Shown one piece after another: positions 48,337 to 58,391 of a DNA stretch of 64,000 bases. Under the pieces are notes generated by a model. It did not search any database, was not told the origin of the DNA, and saw only the letters and a program-made list of their open reading frames with translations. Source of the DNA: Candidatus Rokuibacteriota bacterium. Its GTDB lineage: Bacteria; Methylomirabilota; Methylomirabilia; Rokubacteriales; CSP1-6. The stretch spans positions 41,416 through 105,415 of the forward strand of contig QHTE01000060.1 of the NCBI GenBank assembly GCA_003220685.1. The letters run 5' to 3'. Each line of letters begins with the position of its first letter. Position 1 is the first letter of the stretch. A program made the translations under genes and the position numbers.

Positions 48337-50049
48337 ATGAGGAGAAGTGTTGTCACCGCAGTACTCGCCTTCGTCATCCTCGCGATGCTGGCTCCGCCAG
48401 TCTTCGCGCAGGCGCCCGGCGGCCCGCCGGCGCCGAAGGTGACGATCACCGGGACGTTCGACCAGATCACAGCGGCGGGCCGCAACGTCTACGACGGCAA
48501 CTTCAGCCGCGACAACGATCGTGAATGGTATGCCCGAACTCGTTTCCGTCCGGACCTCGAGTTCGCGGTCGGCCGGACCAAGGCCGTGCTCGCCATCGAG
48601 CTCGACCTGAACTACGGTCAGACCGGCTCGAACGACGGCGGCTTCCCCGGGAACAACGCGGGCACCGCCTGCGGCTTTTCGGGAGGCTGCAAAGGCGCGG
48701 GCGCCGCGGGCGGCGGTCTGGACATCAACACCGACGTCGCCGGGCTGTTCGAGATCAAGTGGATCTACACCGAGTTCGACCTGACCGGCAAGGACAGCCT
48801 CCTGCCGTTCATCCCGATCCTGACCGTGGCCCGCGCGGGCGGTCAGCCGTTCGGCACGATCGCCAACTACAAGGTGTACTACGCGAACGGCGACTTCGCG
48901 GGGTTGGACCTGTACTCGACCTTCACGCCCGACATCAAGAATCACTTGGCGTACGTGATCGTCGAGGATCAGCTGGCCGGCGGTAACCGCACGGCTGCCG
49001 CCCAGAACCGCACGAACCGCGGCGAGGACTACGCGTTCATCATCAGCCCCGAGTTCACGCCATTCAAGGGGCTGGACCTGAAGCCGATGTTCTCGTGGTT
49101 CCACGCCGACGGGCTGACGTCCGGCTCGTCGCGCCGCAACGCGTTCAACCAGCGCACGAGCGGCGGCACGATGAACGGCGTCGCTGCGTACGCCGGCGCC
49201 ACTCCCGCCGGCGCCGCCGCCGCCGGCGGCGACGCAACCTATCACGAAGAGCGCTACACGGTCGGTCTCGATGCGCGGTGGCGCGTGGGCCCCTTCGGCC
49301 TGGACCCGACGATCTCGTATCAGTGGGGCGCCTACGACACCCAGGCCCTCAGCAACACCACCGGCGCGGCCCAGAAGGTGCGGGGTGACGCGTCCGCCTG
49401 GCTGTTCGACGTGATCGGCAGCTATCAGCTGGGGCCGCTGCTTCTCGAGATGCGCGGCACCTACAGCACGGGCAACAAGGCTCGGGACAACCTGTCCCTG
49501 AGCAAGCGCTACTACGAACCGCTCGACACGGACACCGGCTTCTGGAGCGGCGGCTGGCTCGGGATCCTCGGCCTCGGCGTCGACTACTTCAACGGTGGTG
49601 GCGGCGCCAACATCGGGATGGACAGTCAGATCGGTTACGACCGGTACGGCCGAGGCTCGTTCGGTCTTCGAGCGACGTACAGCCTCACGCCGGCTCTGAG
49701 CTTCTATGGCGTCGTCTCGCCCAACTGGACGGCCGAGAAGGTTGACACGAACACCAACTGTGGGACGATCAGCGTGGCCGGGACCAACGCTGGCTGCACG
49801 ACCCGGGTGGCGCTGGTGGGCGGCACTGGCCGGCCCAGCTTCGCCGAGGGTGACTCGAGCTATCTGGGCACCGAGGTCAACGGTGGGTTCACCTGGCGGT
49901 TCGCTCCAAACGCCGCGTTCGACCTGGCCGGCTATTACCTCTTTGCCGGGTCGGCGATGGACCAGGCAGAGGTGCTGAACGGTGTCATCGCGAACCGCGC
50001 CGCGAAGGACGGTTACTACGCCGCCGCGCGCGTGAGGCTGTCCTTCTAG
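48337..50049 (+). CDS. Outer-membrane beta-barrel porin
   Basis: A 570-residue protein with a signal peptide (VVTAVLAFVILAMLAPPVFAQ) and a mature part of alternating hydrophobic/aromatic strands ending in Phe (ARVRLSF), the signature for outer-membrane insertion. Segments such as WYARTRFRPDLEFAVG and GSYQLGPLLLEMRGTYSTG read as transmembrane strands. A Cys pair (ACGFSGGC) near residue 115 and another (TNCGTI...AGCTT) lie in loops. ATG 48337 with GAGGAGG upstream is chosen; the frame is open to 48016, but that extension has no signal features. A strong terminator follows at 50076. The substrate is unknown. Confidence 0.85.
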   Translation: MRRSVVTAVLAFVILAMLAPPVFAQAPGGPPAPKVTITGTFDQITAAGRNVYDGNFSRDNDREWYARTRFRPDLEFAVGRTKAVLAIELDLNYGQTGSNDGGFPGNNAGTACGFSGGCKGAGAAGGGLDINTDVAGLFEIKWIYTEFDLTGKDSLLPFIPILTVARAGGQPFGTIANYKVYYANGDFAGLDLYSTFTPDIKNHLAYVIVEDQLAGGNRTAAAQNRTNRGEDYAFIISPEFTPFKGLDLKPMFSWFHADGLTSGSSRRNAFNQRTSGGTMNGVAAYAGATPAGAAAAGGDATYHEERYTVGLDARWRVGPFGLDPTISYQWGAYDTQALSNTTGAAQKVRGDASAWLFDVIGSYQLGPLLLEMRGTYSTGNKARDNLSLSKRYYEPLDTDTGFWSGGWLGILGLGVDYFNGGGGANIGMDSQIGYDRYGRGSFGLRATYSLTPALSFYGVVSPNWTAEKVDTNTNCGTISVAGTNAGCTTRVALVGGTGRPSFAEGDSSYLGTEVNGGFTWRFAPNAAFDLAGYYLFAGSAMDQAEVLNGVIANRAAKDGYYAAARVRLSF

Positions 50050-50075
50050 GCCAGCTCTCGGTCCGCGAAGTCATT

Positions 50076-50105
50076 GCGGGGCATGGGCGGTCGCTCATGC
50101 CCCGC
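50076..50105 (+). terminator. Rho-independent terminator after the porin gene
   Basis: GCGGGGCATG at 50076-50085 pairs perfectly with CATGCCCCGC at 50096-50105 around a 10-nt loop, followed by the T-rich TTCATTTCG. This is the best terminator in the window. Confidence 0.85.
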
Positions 50106-50131
50106 TTCATTTCGTCCATTTCGTCCATTCC

Positions 50132-50160
50132 TTGACTCTCCCTACCCCCTGGGCTAGCCT
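50132..50160 (+). promoter_or_regulatory. Sigma-70 promoter of the FG-GAP protein gene
   Basis: TTGACT at 50132-50137 and TAGCCT at 50155-50160 are 17 bp apart, 28 bp before the ATG at 50188. The -35 matches five of six; the -10 is weak. Confidence 0.45.
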
Positions 50161-50187
50161 CGGGCTGATGCTGGCGTCAGTACCCGC

Positions 50188-52044
50188 ATGAGCCTATCCG
50201 CGGCTCGTATCGTCGCCCTCGGTGTCCTCGTCGCGTTGTGGGGCTCCGGGACGTCGGGAGCCCAGACCGCGGCGCCCAGTCTCGGTGTGTTCGTCGATCA
50301 GGTGCAGGCCCTCTTTCCCAAGGTGGACGGCGAGGTGATCGAGGTCCAGAACGGGACCGTGACCTTCGGGATCGGCAGTAAGGACGGCCTCGTGGCCGGT
50401 GTCGAGCTGGCCCTCTACCGGCAGGGCCGCGAGCTCAAGCACCCGAAGACCGGTGAAGTTCTCGGCCGGACGGAGCAGGCGCTCGGTCGGCTGTCCGTGC
50501 AACAGGTGTTCGAGGCCTACTCCACCGGGACGGCCAGCCAGGGGAGCGAGGTGCAGCCGGGCGATCGAGCGAGGATCTCGGCCGGGAAGATCAAGCTGAG
50601 CGTGGTGCCGCTCGTCGAGCCGGGCGTCAAGGAAGCCCTGGCCGATGCGGCGGTCCACGAGATAATCGACGGTCTCAATCGAACCGGCCGCTTCCAGATC
50701 GGTCTGGGCGATGCGATCGGCGTGTGGATCAACCAGCAGGGCACCAAGCGCGACGACGTGCTGGCCGGCAAGGGGCTCGACGCCGTGGCGGAGCGCTTCA
50801 AGGTGGACAATCTCCTGATCGTCGCGTTCTCGCGCGTCCAGGCAAAGCCGTACATGGACATCCGCCTGTTCAGCTTCCCCGGGGCGAGCGCCCGCCTGAA
50901 CACCGCGCTCTTCGTGCCGGCCTCGATCAAGCCGGCGGTCAAGGGCGACTACTCGGGGTCCGGCCAGAAGAAAGACAGCCAGACGCCGAATCAGCAGCGC
51001 TCGTTTCTCGCGCGGCTCCTCTACGGCGAGCTCGACGCCGGCACGTACTCGAGCGGCGAGCAGGCGATCCCCCTGAAAGAAGTCGCGAAATTCCCGTTCA
51101 TCATCGCCTCGATGGACATCGCGGTCGGGTCGAAGGACAGGGTCACGCGCATGGTGATCACGGACGGCGAGAAGGTCTGGCTCTACCGGATCACGCCGGA
51201 GCGCGTCCTCGAGCCGGAGTGGACGTACAAGACCGACAGCCGCGCGCGGGTCTTCAGCGTCCAGCTCGCCGAGCTGTCCAACGACAGCACCATCCACGTC
51301 GTGGTCAACCGCTACAGCGCGATCCAGGCGATCCTGGTCAACTCGCTGATCCTGGCGAGCAAGGACCAGAAGCCGGTCGTCGCTGTCGACGAGGTGAACG
51401 ATATCCTCATCGCCGTGGACGCGAACGGCGACGGCGTGAAGAAGACGCTCTGGTCGCAATCGTTCGCCCAGACGGGTTTCTTCAAGCAGGGCGACGCCAC
51501 ACGCATGACCATTCGAAACGGCAAGCTCGCTACGGACGGAAAAGTCCGGGTCCCGAGCAGCTTCCGGGCGACGGGCGCGGTCTACAGCAACATCAACGGC
51601 AAGGGCGAGCGCGCCCTGGCGTTCATCGATGAATACAATCGGTTGCGGATCACGATCGGCCCGGACGAGCCGTTCCGAAGCGCGACGCCGGTTGGGACCG
51701 GCATGGCCAAGCTCGGCGTCGAGACGCAGATTGAGAAGGGCGGCCGGACGTACGTGTACTCCCCGGAGCCGATGCCGCTTTCCGTGGACCTGGACGGCGA
51801 CGGCATCGAAGAGATCGTGGTGCCGCAGAACCAGATCCCCGGGCGGCTCGCGGTCGTCTACAAGGGCCCGGGTGGCTACCGGTTCCAGACCGTCAATTCC
51901 GGCTTCGAGGGCACGGTGATGGCTCTCGGCGCCGTTCCGGGCGAGGGCGGGCCTCCGTCGCTGGTTGCCGCCGTGGTCCGTTACACGAACTTTCGTCAAA
52001 CCGAGGGCGAGACGCAGATCATCATGACGACCTCCTCGGAGTGA
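50188..52044 (+). CDS. Secreted protein with FG-GAP/VCBS-type repeats
   Basis: A 618-residue exported protein. The signal peptide (IVALGVLVALWGSGTSGAQT) is followed by a ~110-residue N-terminal domain (VEVQNGTVTFGIGSKDGLVAGVEL is shortened here to its GSKDGLVAG turn) that looks like a FlgT/CsgG-neighbour trafficking domain. The C-terminal half carries Asp-rich loops such as DANGDGVKK and DLDGDGIEEIV, the calcium-binding D-x-D/N-G-D-G of FG-GAP beta-propellers. It probably folds as a secreted or periplasmic propeller. It follows the porin gene but has its own promoter. The partner or ligand is unknown. Confidence 0.72.
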   Translation: MSLSAARIVALGVLVALWGSGTSGAQTAAPSLGVFVDQVQALFPKVDGEVIEVQNGTVTFGIGSKDGLVAGVELALYRQGRELKHPKTGEVLGRTEQALGRLSVQQVFEAYSTGTASQGSEVQPGDRARISAGKIKLSVVPLVEPGVKEALADAAVHEIIDGLNRTGRFQIGLGDAIGVWINQQGTKRDDVLAGKGLDAVAERFKVDNLLIVAFSRVQAKPYMDIRLFSFPGASARLNTALFVPASIKPAVKGDYSGSGQKKDSQTPNQQRSFLARLLYGELDAGTYSSGEQAIPLKEVAKFPFIIASMDIAVGSKDRVTRMVITDGEKVWLYRITPERVLEPEWTYKTDSRARVFSVQLAELSNDSTIHVVVNRYSAIQAILVNSLILASKDQKPVVAVDEVNDILIAVDANGDGVKKTLWSQSFAQTGFFKQGDATRMTIRNGKLATDGKVRVPSSFRATGAVYSNINGKGERALAFIDEYNRLRITIGPDEPFRSATPVGTGMAKLGVETQIEKGGRTYVYSPEPMPLSVDLDGDGIEEIVVPQNQIPGRLAVVYKGPGGYRFQTVNSGFEGTVMALGAVPGEGGPPSLVAAVVRYTNFRQTEGETQIIMTTSSE

Positions 52045-52069
52045 GCCCGGCACGCGTCCGTCCGTCGGC

Positions 52070-52097
52070 CTGACCTCGTTGCGCCTTCCCCTATGAT
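52070..52097 (+). promoter_or_regulatory. Sigma-70 promoter of the hisS-aspS-phoH gene string
   Basis: CTGACC at 52070-52075 and TATGAT at 52092-52097 are 16 bp apart. The -10 is five of six. It lies about 65 bp before the hisS GTG, which has GGAGGGGCC as ribosome binding site. Confidence 0.5.
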
Positions 52098-52163
52098 CCC
52101 GCGTCACCCGACCGCGCCCGCGATGGTCTATCCGCTCATTTCCGTCCGCGGGTCGGAGGGGCC

Positions 52164-53468
52164 GTGAAGCTCGATACGGCACCGCCGCGCGGCATGAAGG
52201 ACCTGCTGCCGCCCGAGGTCGAGCTTCGCGATCGTGCCTCCGCCACGATCCTGTCGACGTACCAGCGCTACGGCTTTCGTCGTGTCGAGACGCCGGCGCT
52301 CGAGGATCTGAAGCTCCTGCTGGGCAGCGGCGGGGGCGAGAACGAGAAGCTGATCTACAAGGTCCTGAAGCGAGGCGCCAAGCTGGATGCGGCGACGACG
52401 CGGGGCGAGGACGACCTCGCCGATCTCGGGCTTCGGTTCGATCTCACGGTGCCGCTCGCGCGATACTACGCCCACAACCGAGCGACCTTGCCGGACCCGT
52501 TCAAGGCGATCCAGATCGGCCCCGTCTGGCGAGCCGAGCGGCCGCAGAAGGGCCGCTTCCGCCAGTTCACCCAGTGCGACATCGACATCCTCGGCGTCGC
52601 CTCGGAGATCGCCGAGATCGAGCTCATCCTGGCGACGTCGGCCGCTCTGGTCGCGCTCTGCCTCGAGCGGCCGAGGATCCGCGTGAACGACCGGCGCATC
52701 CTGTCCGCGATGGCCACGCACTGCGGCGTCGACGCCCGTCGCCACGGCGAGTTCTTCGTCATCCTGGACAAGCTGGACAAGATCGGGCGGGAGGGAGTCG
52801 AGCGCGAGCTGCGCGAGGCGGGCCACGACGACGCGGGGATCGCCAAGCTCTTCGACCTCTTCCTCTCGACCGAGGATCGCTCGCCCGACGGGAAGCTTGA
52901 GCGGCTGGCCGCGACCATCCCGGCGACCGCCGAGGCCGTCGAGGGCCTGCGCACGATCGTGCGAGCGGTCGCACGGGAGGCGAGCGACCGCGCGACCCTG
53001 GAGTTCGATCCGAGCCTGGTGCGCGGCATGGGCTATTACACTGGCCCCATCTTCGAGGCCGTCCACGGCGGAGGCACGGCGGCGATCGCCGGCGGCGGGC
53101 GATACGATCGGATGGTCGGCCGGCTCCTCGGCGACGACGTCCCGGCCTGCGGTTTCTCGATCGGATTCGAGCGGGTGGTGTCGATCCTCGAAGAGCGGAG
53201 CGAAGTCGCCGAATCGTCGCGCGAGCGCATCGCGTTTCTGTTCGATCGAGACGATCGGCTGACCGATGTGGTGGCCGCCGCCGCCCGACTACGGAGCGGG
53301 GATCGCGTCGTGTCGCTGACGCTCAAGCGGAAGAACCTCGCCAAGCAGCTCGACGATCTGGCCGCCGAGGGATTCGGCGCGTACGCGGTGCTCCGGCCGG
53401 GCTCCGAGGCTCCAGAGATCAAGCCGCTGGCGCGCCGGGCGGCGGGCGGGGACCGACCCAATGGCTGA
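52164..53468 (+). CDS. hisS: Histidyl-tRNA synthetase
   Basis: A 434-residue class II synthetase that charges tRNA-His. Motif 1 region [15 protein letters not shown], motif 2 [19 protein letters not shown], the histidine-specific [14 protein letters not shown] and motif 3 with [10 protein letters not shown] and GFSIGFERV are all present, followed by an anticodon-binding domain ([16 protein letters not shown]). Catalytic Arg residues lie in motif 2. Start is GTG 52164 after GGAGGGG. It is the first of a string of housekeeping genes and overlaps aspS by eight bases. HisZ paralogs lack parts of these histidine-specific motifs, so this is a true HisS. Confidence 0.93.
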   Translation: MKLDTAPPRGMKDLLPPEVELRDRASATILSTYQRYGFRRVETPALEDLKLLLGSGGGENEKLIYKVLKRGAKLDAATTRGEDDLADLGLRFDLTVPLARYYAHNRATLPDPFKAIQIGPVWRAERPQKGRFRQFTQCDIDILGVASEIAEIELILATSAALVALCLERPRIRVNDRRILSAMATHCGVDARRHGEFFVILDKLDKIGREGVERELREAGHDDAGIAKLFDLFLSTEDRSPDGKLERLAATIPATAEAVEGLRTIVRAVAREASDRATLEFDPSLVRGMGYYTGPIFEAVHGGGTAAIAGGGRYDRMVGRLLGDDVPACGFSIGFERVVSILEERSEVAESSRERIAFLFDRDDRLTDVVAAAARLRSGDRVVSLTLKRKNLAKQLDDLAAEGFGAYAVLRPGSEAPEIKPLARRAAGGDRPNG

Positions 53469-55260
53469 CCTCAGGACGCACACCTGCGGCGAGCTGCGGC
53501 GTGAGCACGCCGGCGCCACGGTTCGGCTCTCGGGCTGGGTTCACCGCAAGCGCGACCACGGCAGCCTGTTGTTCCTCGATCTCCGGGACCACTACGGGAT
53601 CACGCAATGCGTGCTCGACAGCTCGAGCCCGCTGTTCAAGGTCGCCGAGCCGCTGCGCCTCGAGAGCGTGATCACCGTGGCGGGCAAGGTCGTTCCGCGC
53701 GCGCCCGCCGCGGTCAACCCGAAGCTGCCGACCGGCGAGATCGAGCTCTCGGTCGCCGAGCTGATCGTGCAGTCGCCGGCGGATCCCCTGCCGCTCCAGG
53801 TCAACACCGACGCCGAGTTTCCCGAGGAGACGCGCCTGCGCTACCGCTTCCTCGATCTGCGGCGCGAGAAGCTCCACCGGAACATCCTGCTGCGAAGCCG
53901 CATCATCACGTCGATGCGGCGCCGGATGATCGAAGCGGGCTTCGTCGAGTTCCAGACGCCGATCCTCACGTCGAGCTCGCCTGAGGGAGCCCGGGACTAC
54001 CTGGTGCCGAGCCGGGTACACCCCGGAAAGTTCTACGCGCTGCCGCAAGCGCCCCAGCAGTTCAAGCAGCTCCTGATGACCGCCGGGTTCGACCGCTACT
54101 TCCAGATCGCGCCCTGCTTCCGCGACGAGGACGGCCGCGCCGACCGCTCGCCGGGAGAGTTCTATCAGCTCGACTTCGAGATGGCCTTCGTCACGCAGGA
54201 GGACGTCTTCGCGGCGATCGAGCCGGTCCTGCAGGGCGTCTTCGAGGAGTTCCGGGACGGCGCCGCTGTGACGCCGGCGCCGTTCCCGCGAATCGCGTTC
54301 GACGAGGCGATGAGGAAGTACGGGACCGACAAGCCCGATCTCCGCAATCCCATCGTGATCGCCGACGTGACCGACGTCTTCCGCGGCTCGAGCTTCTCGG
54401 CGTTCGCGACGGCGGTGGCGGCGGGGGCCGTCGTCCGCGCGGTGCCGGCGCCTGGGGCATCGGCGCAGCCGCGGAGCTTCTTCGACAAGCTCGGGCAGTG
54501 GGCGCGCGACCAGGGAGCGCCGGGCCTCGGATACGTCGTCCGCGGCGAGGGCGGCGCGAAGGGGCCTCTCGCGAAATTCCTCGACGGGGACCGGCTCGGC
54601 CGACTGGTGGCGGCGACCGGCGCCCGCGACGGCGACGCGGTGTTCTTCGTCTGCGACAAGAAGCCCGCGGTCGAGAAGCTCGCCGGCCGCGTCCGGGTCC
54701 GGCTCGGTGAGGAGCTCGGCCTCATCGAGGCCAACGCGTTCCGCTTCTGCTGGGTGACGGACTTCCCGATGTACGAGCTGAACGAGGACACCGGGAAGAT
54801 CGAGTTCAGCCACAACCCGTTCTCGATGCCGCAGGGCGGGCTCGAGGCGCTGGAGCACGCCGACCCCCTGACGATCAAAGCCTATCAGTACGACATCGTG
54901 TGCAACGGCGTCGAGCTCTCGAGCGGCGCGATCCGTAACCACCGGCCGGATATCATGTACAAGGCGTTCGCGCTCGCCGGGTACGGGCGCGAGGAGGTCC
55001 AGGCGCGGTTCGGCGGCATGCTGAACGCGTTCAAGTTCGGCGCACCGCCCCACGGCGGCTCGGCGCCGGGTATCGACCGGATCGTGATGCTCCTCGCCGG
55101 CGAGACGAACATCCGTGAGGTCATCGCGTTCCCGATGAACCAGCAGGCCCAGGACCTCCTGATGGGAGCGCCCGGGCCCGTGCCGCCCGAGCGGCTGAAA
55201 GAATTGCACCTCAAGCTCGATTTGCCGAGTGAAGACTCGGGGAAGGACCCCAGGCGTTGA
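53461..55260 (+). CDS. aspS: Aspartyl-tRNA synthetase (bacterial type)
   Basis: A 599-residue class IIb synthetase. An N-terminal OB-fold anticodon-binding domain ([21 protein letters not shown]) precedes the catalytic core with motif 2 ([20 protein letters not shown]), the long bacterial GAD insertion at about 285-420, and motif 3 with [18 protein letters not shown]. Length and GAD domain fit the bacterial form. Whether it is discriminating or non-discriminating (tRNA-Asn) is not decidable here, though no asnS is seen in the window. The ATG at 53461 overlaps hisS by eight bases, and the stop overlaps the phoH start (TTGA). Confidence 0.94.
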   Translation: MADLRTHTCGELRREHAGATVRLSGWVHRKRDHGSLLFLDLRDHYGITQCVLDSSSPLFKVAEPLRLESVITVAGKVVPRAPAAVNPKLPTGEIELSVAELIVQSPADPLPLQVNTDAEFPEETRLRYRFLDLRREKLHRNILLRSRIITSMRRRMIEAGFVEFQTPILTSSSPEGARDYLVPSRVHPGKFYALPQAPQQFKQLLMTAGFDRYFQIAPCFRDEDGRADRSPGEFYQLDFEMAFVTQEDVFAAIEPVLQGVFEEFRDGAAVTPAPFPRIAFDEAMRKYGTDKPDLRNPIVIADVTDVFRGSSFSAFATAVAAGAVVRAVPAPGASAQPRSFFDKLGQWARDQGAPGLGYVVRGEGGAKGPLAKFLDGDRLGRLVAATGARDGDAVFFVCDKKPAVEKLAGRVRVRLGEELGLIEANAFRFCWVTDFPMYELNEDTGKIEFSHNPFSMPQGGLEALEHADPLTIKAYQYDIVCNGVELSSGAIRNHRPDIMYKAFALAGYGREEVQARFGGMLNAFKFGAPPHGGSAPGIDRIVMLLAGETNIREVIAFPMNQQAQDLLMGAPGPVPPERLKELHLKLDLPSEDSGKDPRR

Positions 55261-56255
55261 ACGAAACTGCGATCACGCGCCGGATCTCGCTGGCCCAGGA
55301 CCTCGACCTGCTCCCACTTCTCGGCCGCAACGACGACCACCTCAAGACGCTCGAGTCGGAGCTCGACATCCGCATCGTCGCCCGCGGCCACGACATCATG
55401 CTGAAGGGCGACGAGCGCCAGGTGAAGAAGGCCGAGCGCGCGCTGGTTCAGCTCGCGGAGCTGGTCCGCGCCGGCGCGCCGCTGCGCGCGGGGGAGGTCC
55501 GCGCGGCGCTCCGGATGCTCTCGGACGACGACCAGGCCGACCTCAAGAGCGTGTTCGCCGACTCGATCCCGGTGCCGTCGCGCAAGAAGTGGGTCGCGCC
55601 GAAGTCGGTCAACCAGAAGCGCTACGTCGACGCCATCCGCAACCACGACATGGTCTTCGCCATCGGCCCGGCCGGGACCGGCAAATCGTTCCTGGCGGTG
55701 GCCATGGCGGTGGCGGCGCTGATGAAGCGCGAGGTCGCGCGGATCGTCCTGACGCGGCCGGCGGTCGAGGCGGGGGAGCGGCTCGGCTTCCTGCCGGGAG
55801 ATCTCTACGAGAAGGTCCACCCGTACCTGCGGCCGCTTTACGACGCGCTCTACGACATGCTCGAGACGGAGCGGGTGACCACCTTCATGGAGAAGGGCTC
55901 GATCGAGATCGCGCCGCTCGCCTACATGCGGGGCCGCACCTTGAACGACTCCTTCATCATCCTCGACGAGGCGCAGAACAGCACCGCGGAGCAGATGAAG
56001 ATGTTCCTCACGCGCCTGGGCTTCAACTCGAAGATGGTGATCACCGGCGACGTGACCCAGGTCGATCTGCCGGCGTCGCGCGGCTCCGGGCTGATCGAGG
56101 TGCAGTCGGTGCTTCGTGGGGTCCCCGGCATCGGCTTCGTCTTCTTCGACGACGGCGACGTGGTCCGCCACCAGCTCGTGTCGGCGATCGTCAGGGCGTA
56201 CGACGCCCACGAGGCCCGCAAGGGCGACCGCGGACCCACGCCCACCGCGAAGTGA
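55257..56255 (+). CDS. phoH: PhoH-like ATPase (YbeZ)
   Basis: A 332-residue P-loop protein. After an N-terminal KH-like region, the Walker A motif is [14 protein letters not shown], then [17 protein letters not shown] (a PhoH signature), and Walker B is [16 protein letters not shown], followed by [11 protein letters not shown]. PhoH/YbeZ proteins work with YbeY in RNA processing and ribosome maturation. It starts at a TTG (55257) in a TTGA overlap with aspS, and ybeY starts at its stop (TGATG). That gene order is conserved in many bacteria and supports the function. Confidence 0.92.
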   Translation: MNETAITRRISLAQDLDLLPLLGRNDDHLKTLESELDIRIVARGHDIMLKGDERQVKKAERALVQLAELVRAGAPLRAGEVRAALRMLSDDDQADLKSVFADSIPVPSRKKWVAPKSVNQKRYVDAIRNHDMVFAIGPAGTGKSFLAVAMAVAALMKREVARIVLTRPAVEAGERLGFLPGDLYEKVHPYLRPLYDALYDMLETERVTTFMEKGSIEIAPLAYMRGRTLNDSFIILDEAQNSTAEQMKMFLTRLGFNSKMVITGDVTQVDLPASRGSGLIEVQSVLRGVPGIGFVFFDDGDVVRHQLVSAIVRAYDAHEARKGDRGPTPTAK

Positions 56256-56749
56256 TGTCGGCGGCCGTTACGAATCGTCAGGCTCGCGTGCGAGTGTCGC
56301 GGGCGCGCCTCGCCCGGGCCGTCGAGCGCGCCCTGACCGCGCTGGGCCGCGCCGCCGGTGACGTCGACGTGCTCGTGGTGGACGATCCGGCGATCAAGCG
56401 GCTCAACCGGATTCACCGGGGCGTTGACCGGCGCACGGACGTGCTGGCCTTTCCGCTCGAGACGCCGGGGCCGAGCCCGCTCGTCGGCCAGATTGTGATC
56501 TCGGCCGAGACGGCCCGGCGCCAGGCGCGCCGCCTCGATATTCCGCTCGCGACCGAGCTCGACCTGCTCGTCACGCACGGCGTCCTTCATCTGGTCGGCT
56601 ACGACGACCGCGATCCGGTCGAGGCGCGCCTGATGCACGAGCGCGAGCGCCAGATCCTCTCGACCGGTCGCCGCCAGCCGCCGGCCCGACTCTGGCACGG
56701 CCTCCTGGATTCCCCGCCATCGGTCTCGGTCTCACCGATGTCACCGTGA
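56255..56749 (+). CDS. ybeY: YbeY-type rRNA maturation endoribonuclease
   Basis: A 164-residue member of the YbeY family, a zinc-dependent RNase for 16S rRNA 3'-end maturation and ribosome quality control. LNRIHRGVDRRTDVLAFPL is the conserved Arg-containing segment and LVTHGVLHLVGYDDRDP the metal site. The usual third ligand, His in GYDH, is replaced by Asp (GYDD), while the first two His are intact. Asp can bind zinc, so the enzyme may still work. It is coupled to phoH (TGATG) and is followed directly by era, the classic order. Confidence 0.88.
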   Translation: MSAAVTNRQARVRVSRARLARAVERALTALGRAAGDVDVLVVDDPAIKRLNRIHRGVDRRTDVLAFPLETPGPSPLVGQIVISAETARRQARRLDIPLATELDLLVTHGVLHLVGYDDRDPVEARLMHERERQILSTGRRQPPARLWHGLLDSPPSVSVSPMSP

Positions 56750-57645
56750 TGCCCGGCCGCGCCGGATTCGTGTCGCTCATCGGCCGGCCCAACGCTGGGA
56801 AATCCACGCTTCTGAACCGCCTGGTCGGTGAGAAGCTCTCGATCGTCTCCCCGCGGCCGCAGACGACCCGGAACCGCATCACCGGCATCAAGAATCTGCC
56901 GGACGCGCAGGTGATATTCGTCGATACGCCCGGGCTGTACCCGGCCGACGGCAAGCTCGGCGACTTCATGTTGAAGACCGCGCATCGCGCCGTCGAGGAC
57001 GTCGACCTGGTCTGCCTCGTCGTCGACGCGTCGACGGGGGACGGCCCCGACCCGATCGTCCTCGACCCGTTGCGCGCCTACACGGGGCCGGTCTTCTGCG
57101 TGCTGAACAAGACCGATCGGGTCCGTCCCAAGAGCCGGATGCTCCCGCTCATCGAGACGTGGCGGCGCGGCCATGCGTTTGCCGAGATCGTGCCCGTCTC
57201 CGCCACGGCCGGGACCTATTGCGATCGTCTCCTCGAGCTGATCGTCGGCAGGGTGCCCGAGCACCCGCCGTTCTTCCCGGCGGACGCGACGAGCGACCAG
57301 CCCGAGACCTTTTATGTCGCCGAGACGATCCGCGAGAAGATCTTCCATCTCACTCGGCAAGAGGTCCCGTACGCGGTCGCGGTCCGGGTCGAGGAGCTCA
57401 CGGAGCGCGAGCGTCCCGCCTGCCTGTACGTCAGGGCGACCGTGTTCGTCGAGCAGGACTCGCAGAAGGGAATCCTCATCGGCAAGGGGGGCGCCATGCT
57501 GAAGCAGATCGGCACGGCCGCCCGGCGCGACCTCGAGGCGTTCTTCGGCATCAAGGTGTTCCTCGAGTCGACCGTGGAAGTGCGCCGGCACTGGCGCCGC
57601 GACGAGCGCGCCCTGCGCGAGTTCGGATTCCTGCTGACGTCCTGA
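56749..57645 (+). CDS. era: GTPase Era
   Basis: A 298-residue GTPase for 30S subunit maturation. G1 is GRPNAGKST, G2 is in QTTRNRITGI, G3 is DTPGLY, G4 is NKTDRV and G5 is VSAT. The C-terminal KH domain contains KGILIGKGGAMLKQIG, which binds the 3' end of 16S rRNA. The ATG at 56749 shares a base with the ybeY stop (TGATG region at 56746-56751); a GTG at 56746 is an alternative. It is coupled downstream to recO by a TGATG junction. Association with the membrane during ribosome assembly is known for the family. Confidence 0.95.
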   Translation: MPGRAGFVSLIGRPNAGKSTLLNRLVGEKLSIVSPRPQTTRNRITGIKNLPDAQVIFVDTPGLYPADGKLGDFMLKTAHRAVEDVDLVCLVVDASTGDGPDPIVLDPLRAYTGPVFCVLNKTDRVRPKSRMLPLIETWRRGHAFAEIVPVSATAGTYCDRLLELIVGRVPEHPPFFPADATSDQPETFYVAETIREKIFHLTRQEVPYAVAVRVEELTERERPACLYVRATVFVEQDSQKGILIGKGGAMLKQIGTAARRDLEAFFGIKVFLESTVEVRRHWRRDERALREFGFLLTS

Positions 57646-58391
57646 TGCTCGCCAAGACCGCCGCGGTCGTGATCGGGTCGTTTCCGCTGGGGGAGAGCGA
57701 CCGCCTCGTCACCTTCTATTCGCGCGACTTCGGCAAGATCCGCGGCGTCGCCAAGTCCGCCCGGCGCATGCGCTCGCGATTCGGCAGCGCGCTCGAGCTC
57801 TGCACGCTCGGCGAGCTGGTCTTCTTCGACAGCGGACGCAGCGAGCTGGTCCGCGTCGACCACTTCGACATCACGCGCCCGTTCGACCGCGTGCGAGAAA
57901 ATCTAGAGAAGTTGGCGCAGGCGGCGTGGATGATCGAGTGCGTGGCGCGACTGACCGCCGAGCGCGACCGGCACGCCGCCCTGTTCGGGCTGCTGGTCCG
58001 CGGCCTCCGGGCGTTCGACGGCCCGCGGCCGCCCACTCGCGTGGCGATTGCGTTCGGCGTGCGGTGCGTCGAGGCGCTCGGCCATCGGCCCCGGCTCGAT
58101 GCATGCATCGCCTGCGGACGAGCCTACCCGTTTCCGCGGCCGGCCCTCGGCGACGGGGGTGTACTCTGTGAAGCGTGTGCGCGCCCGGGTGGGGATGCGC
58201 TGGCCATCTCGCCCGCGACGATCGGCGCCTTCGAGCGTCTCCGCTCGGTGTCCTGGGACGAGGCGCTGGCGATGCCGCTCGGCCGGGCGGAAGCCGAGCT
58301 CCCGGCCCTGCTGGAGGCGCAGGTCGCGCGCCTCATCGGCCACCCGACACGCTCCACCAAGTTCCAGCGAGAGGTTCAACGGCTCCTATGA
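57645..58391 (+). CDS. recO: DNA repair protein RecO
   Basis: A 248-residue recombination mediator that helps load RecA at gaps with RecR. The N-terminal OB fold shows KTAAVVIGSFPLGESDRLVTFYS and GKIRGVAKSARR, and the C-terminal helical domain carries a zinc finger with CIACGRAYP and LCEAC. Length fits the family. The ATG at 57645 is part of a TGATG junction with era, and its own stop overlaps glyQS (ATGA). The era-recO order is common in bacteria. It is cytosolic. Confidence 0.9.
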   Translation: MLAKTAAVVIGSFPLGESDRLVTFYSRDFGKIRGVAKSARRMRSRFGSALELCTLGELVFFDSGRSELVRVDHFDITRPFDRVRENLEKLAQAAWMIECVARLTAERDRHAALFGLLVRGLRAFDGPRPPTRVAIAFGVRCVEALGHRPRLDACIACGRAYPFPRPALGDGGVLCEACARPGGDALAISPATIGAFERLRSVSWDEALAMPLGRAEAELPALLEAQVARLIGHPTRSTKFQREVQRLL

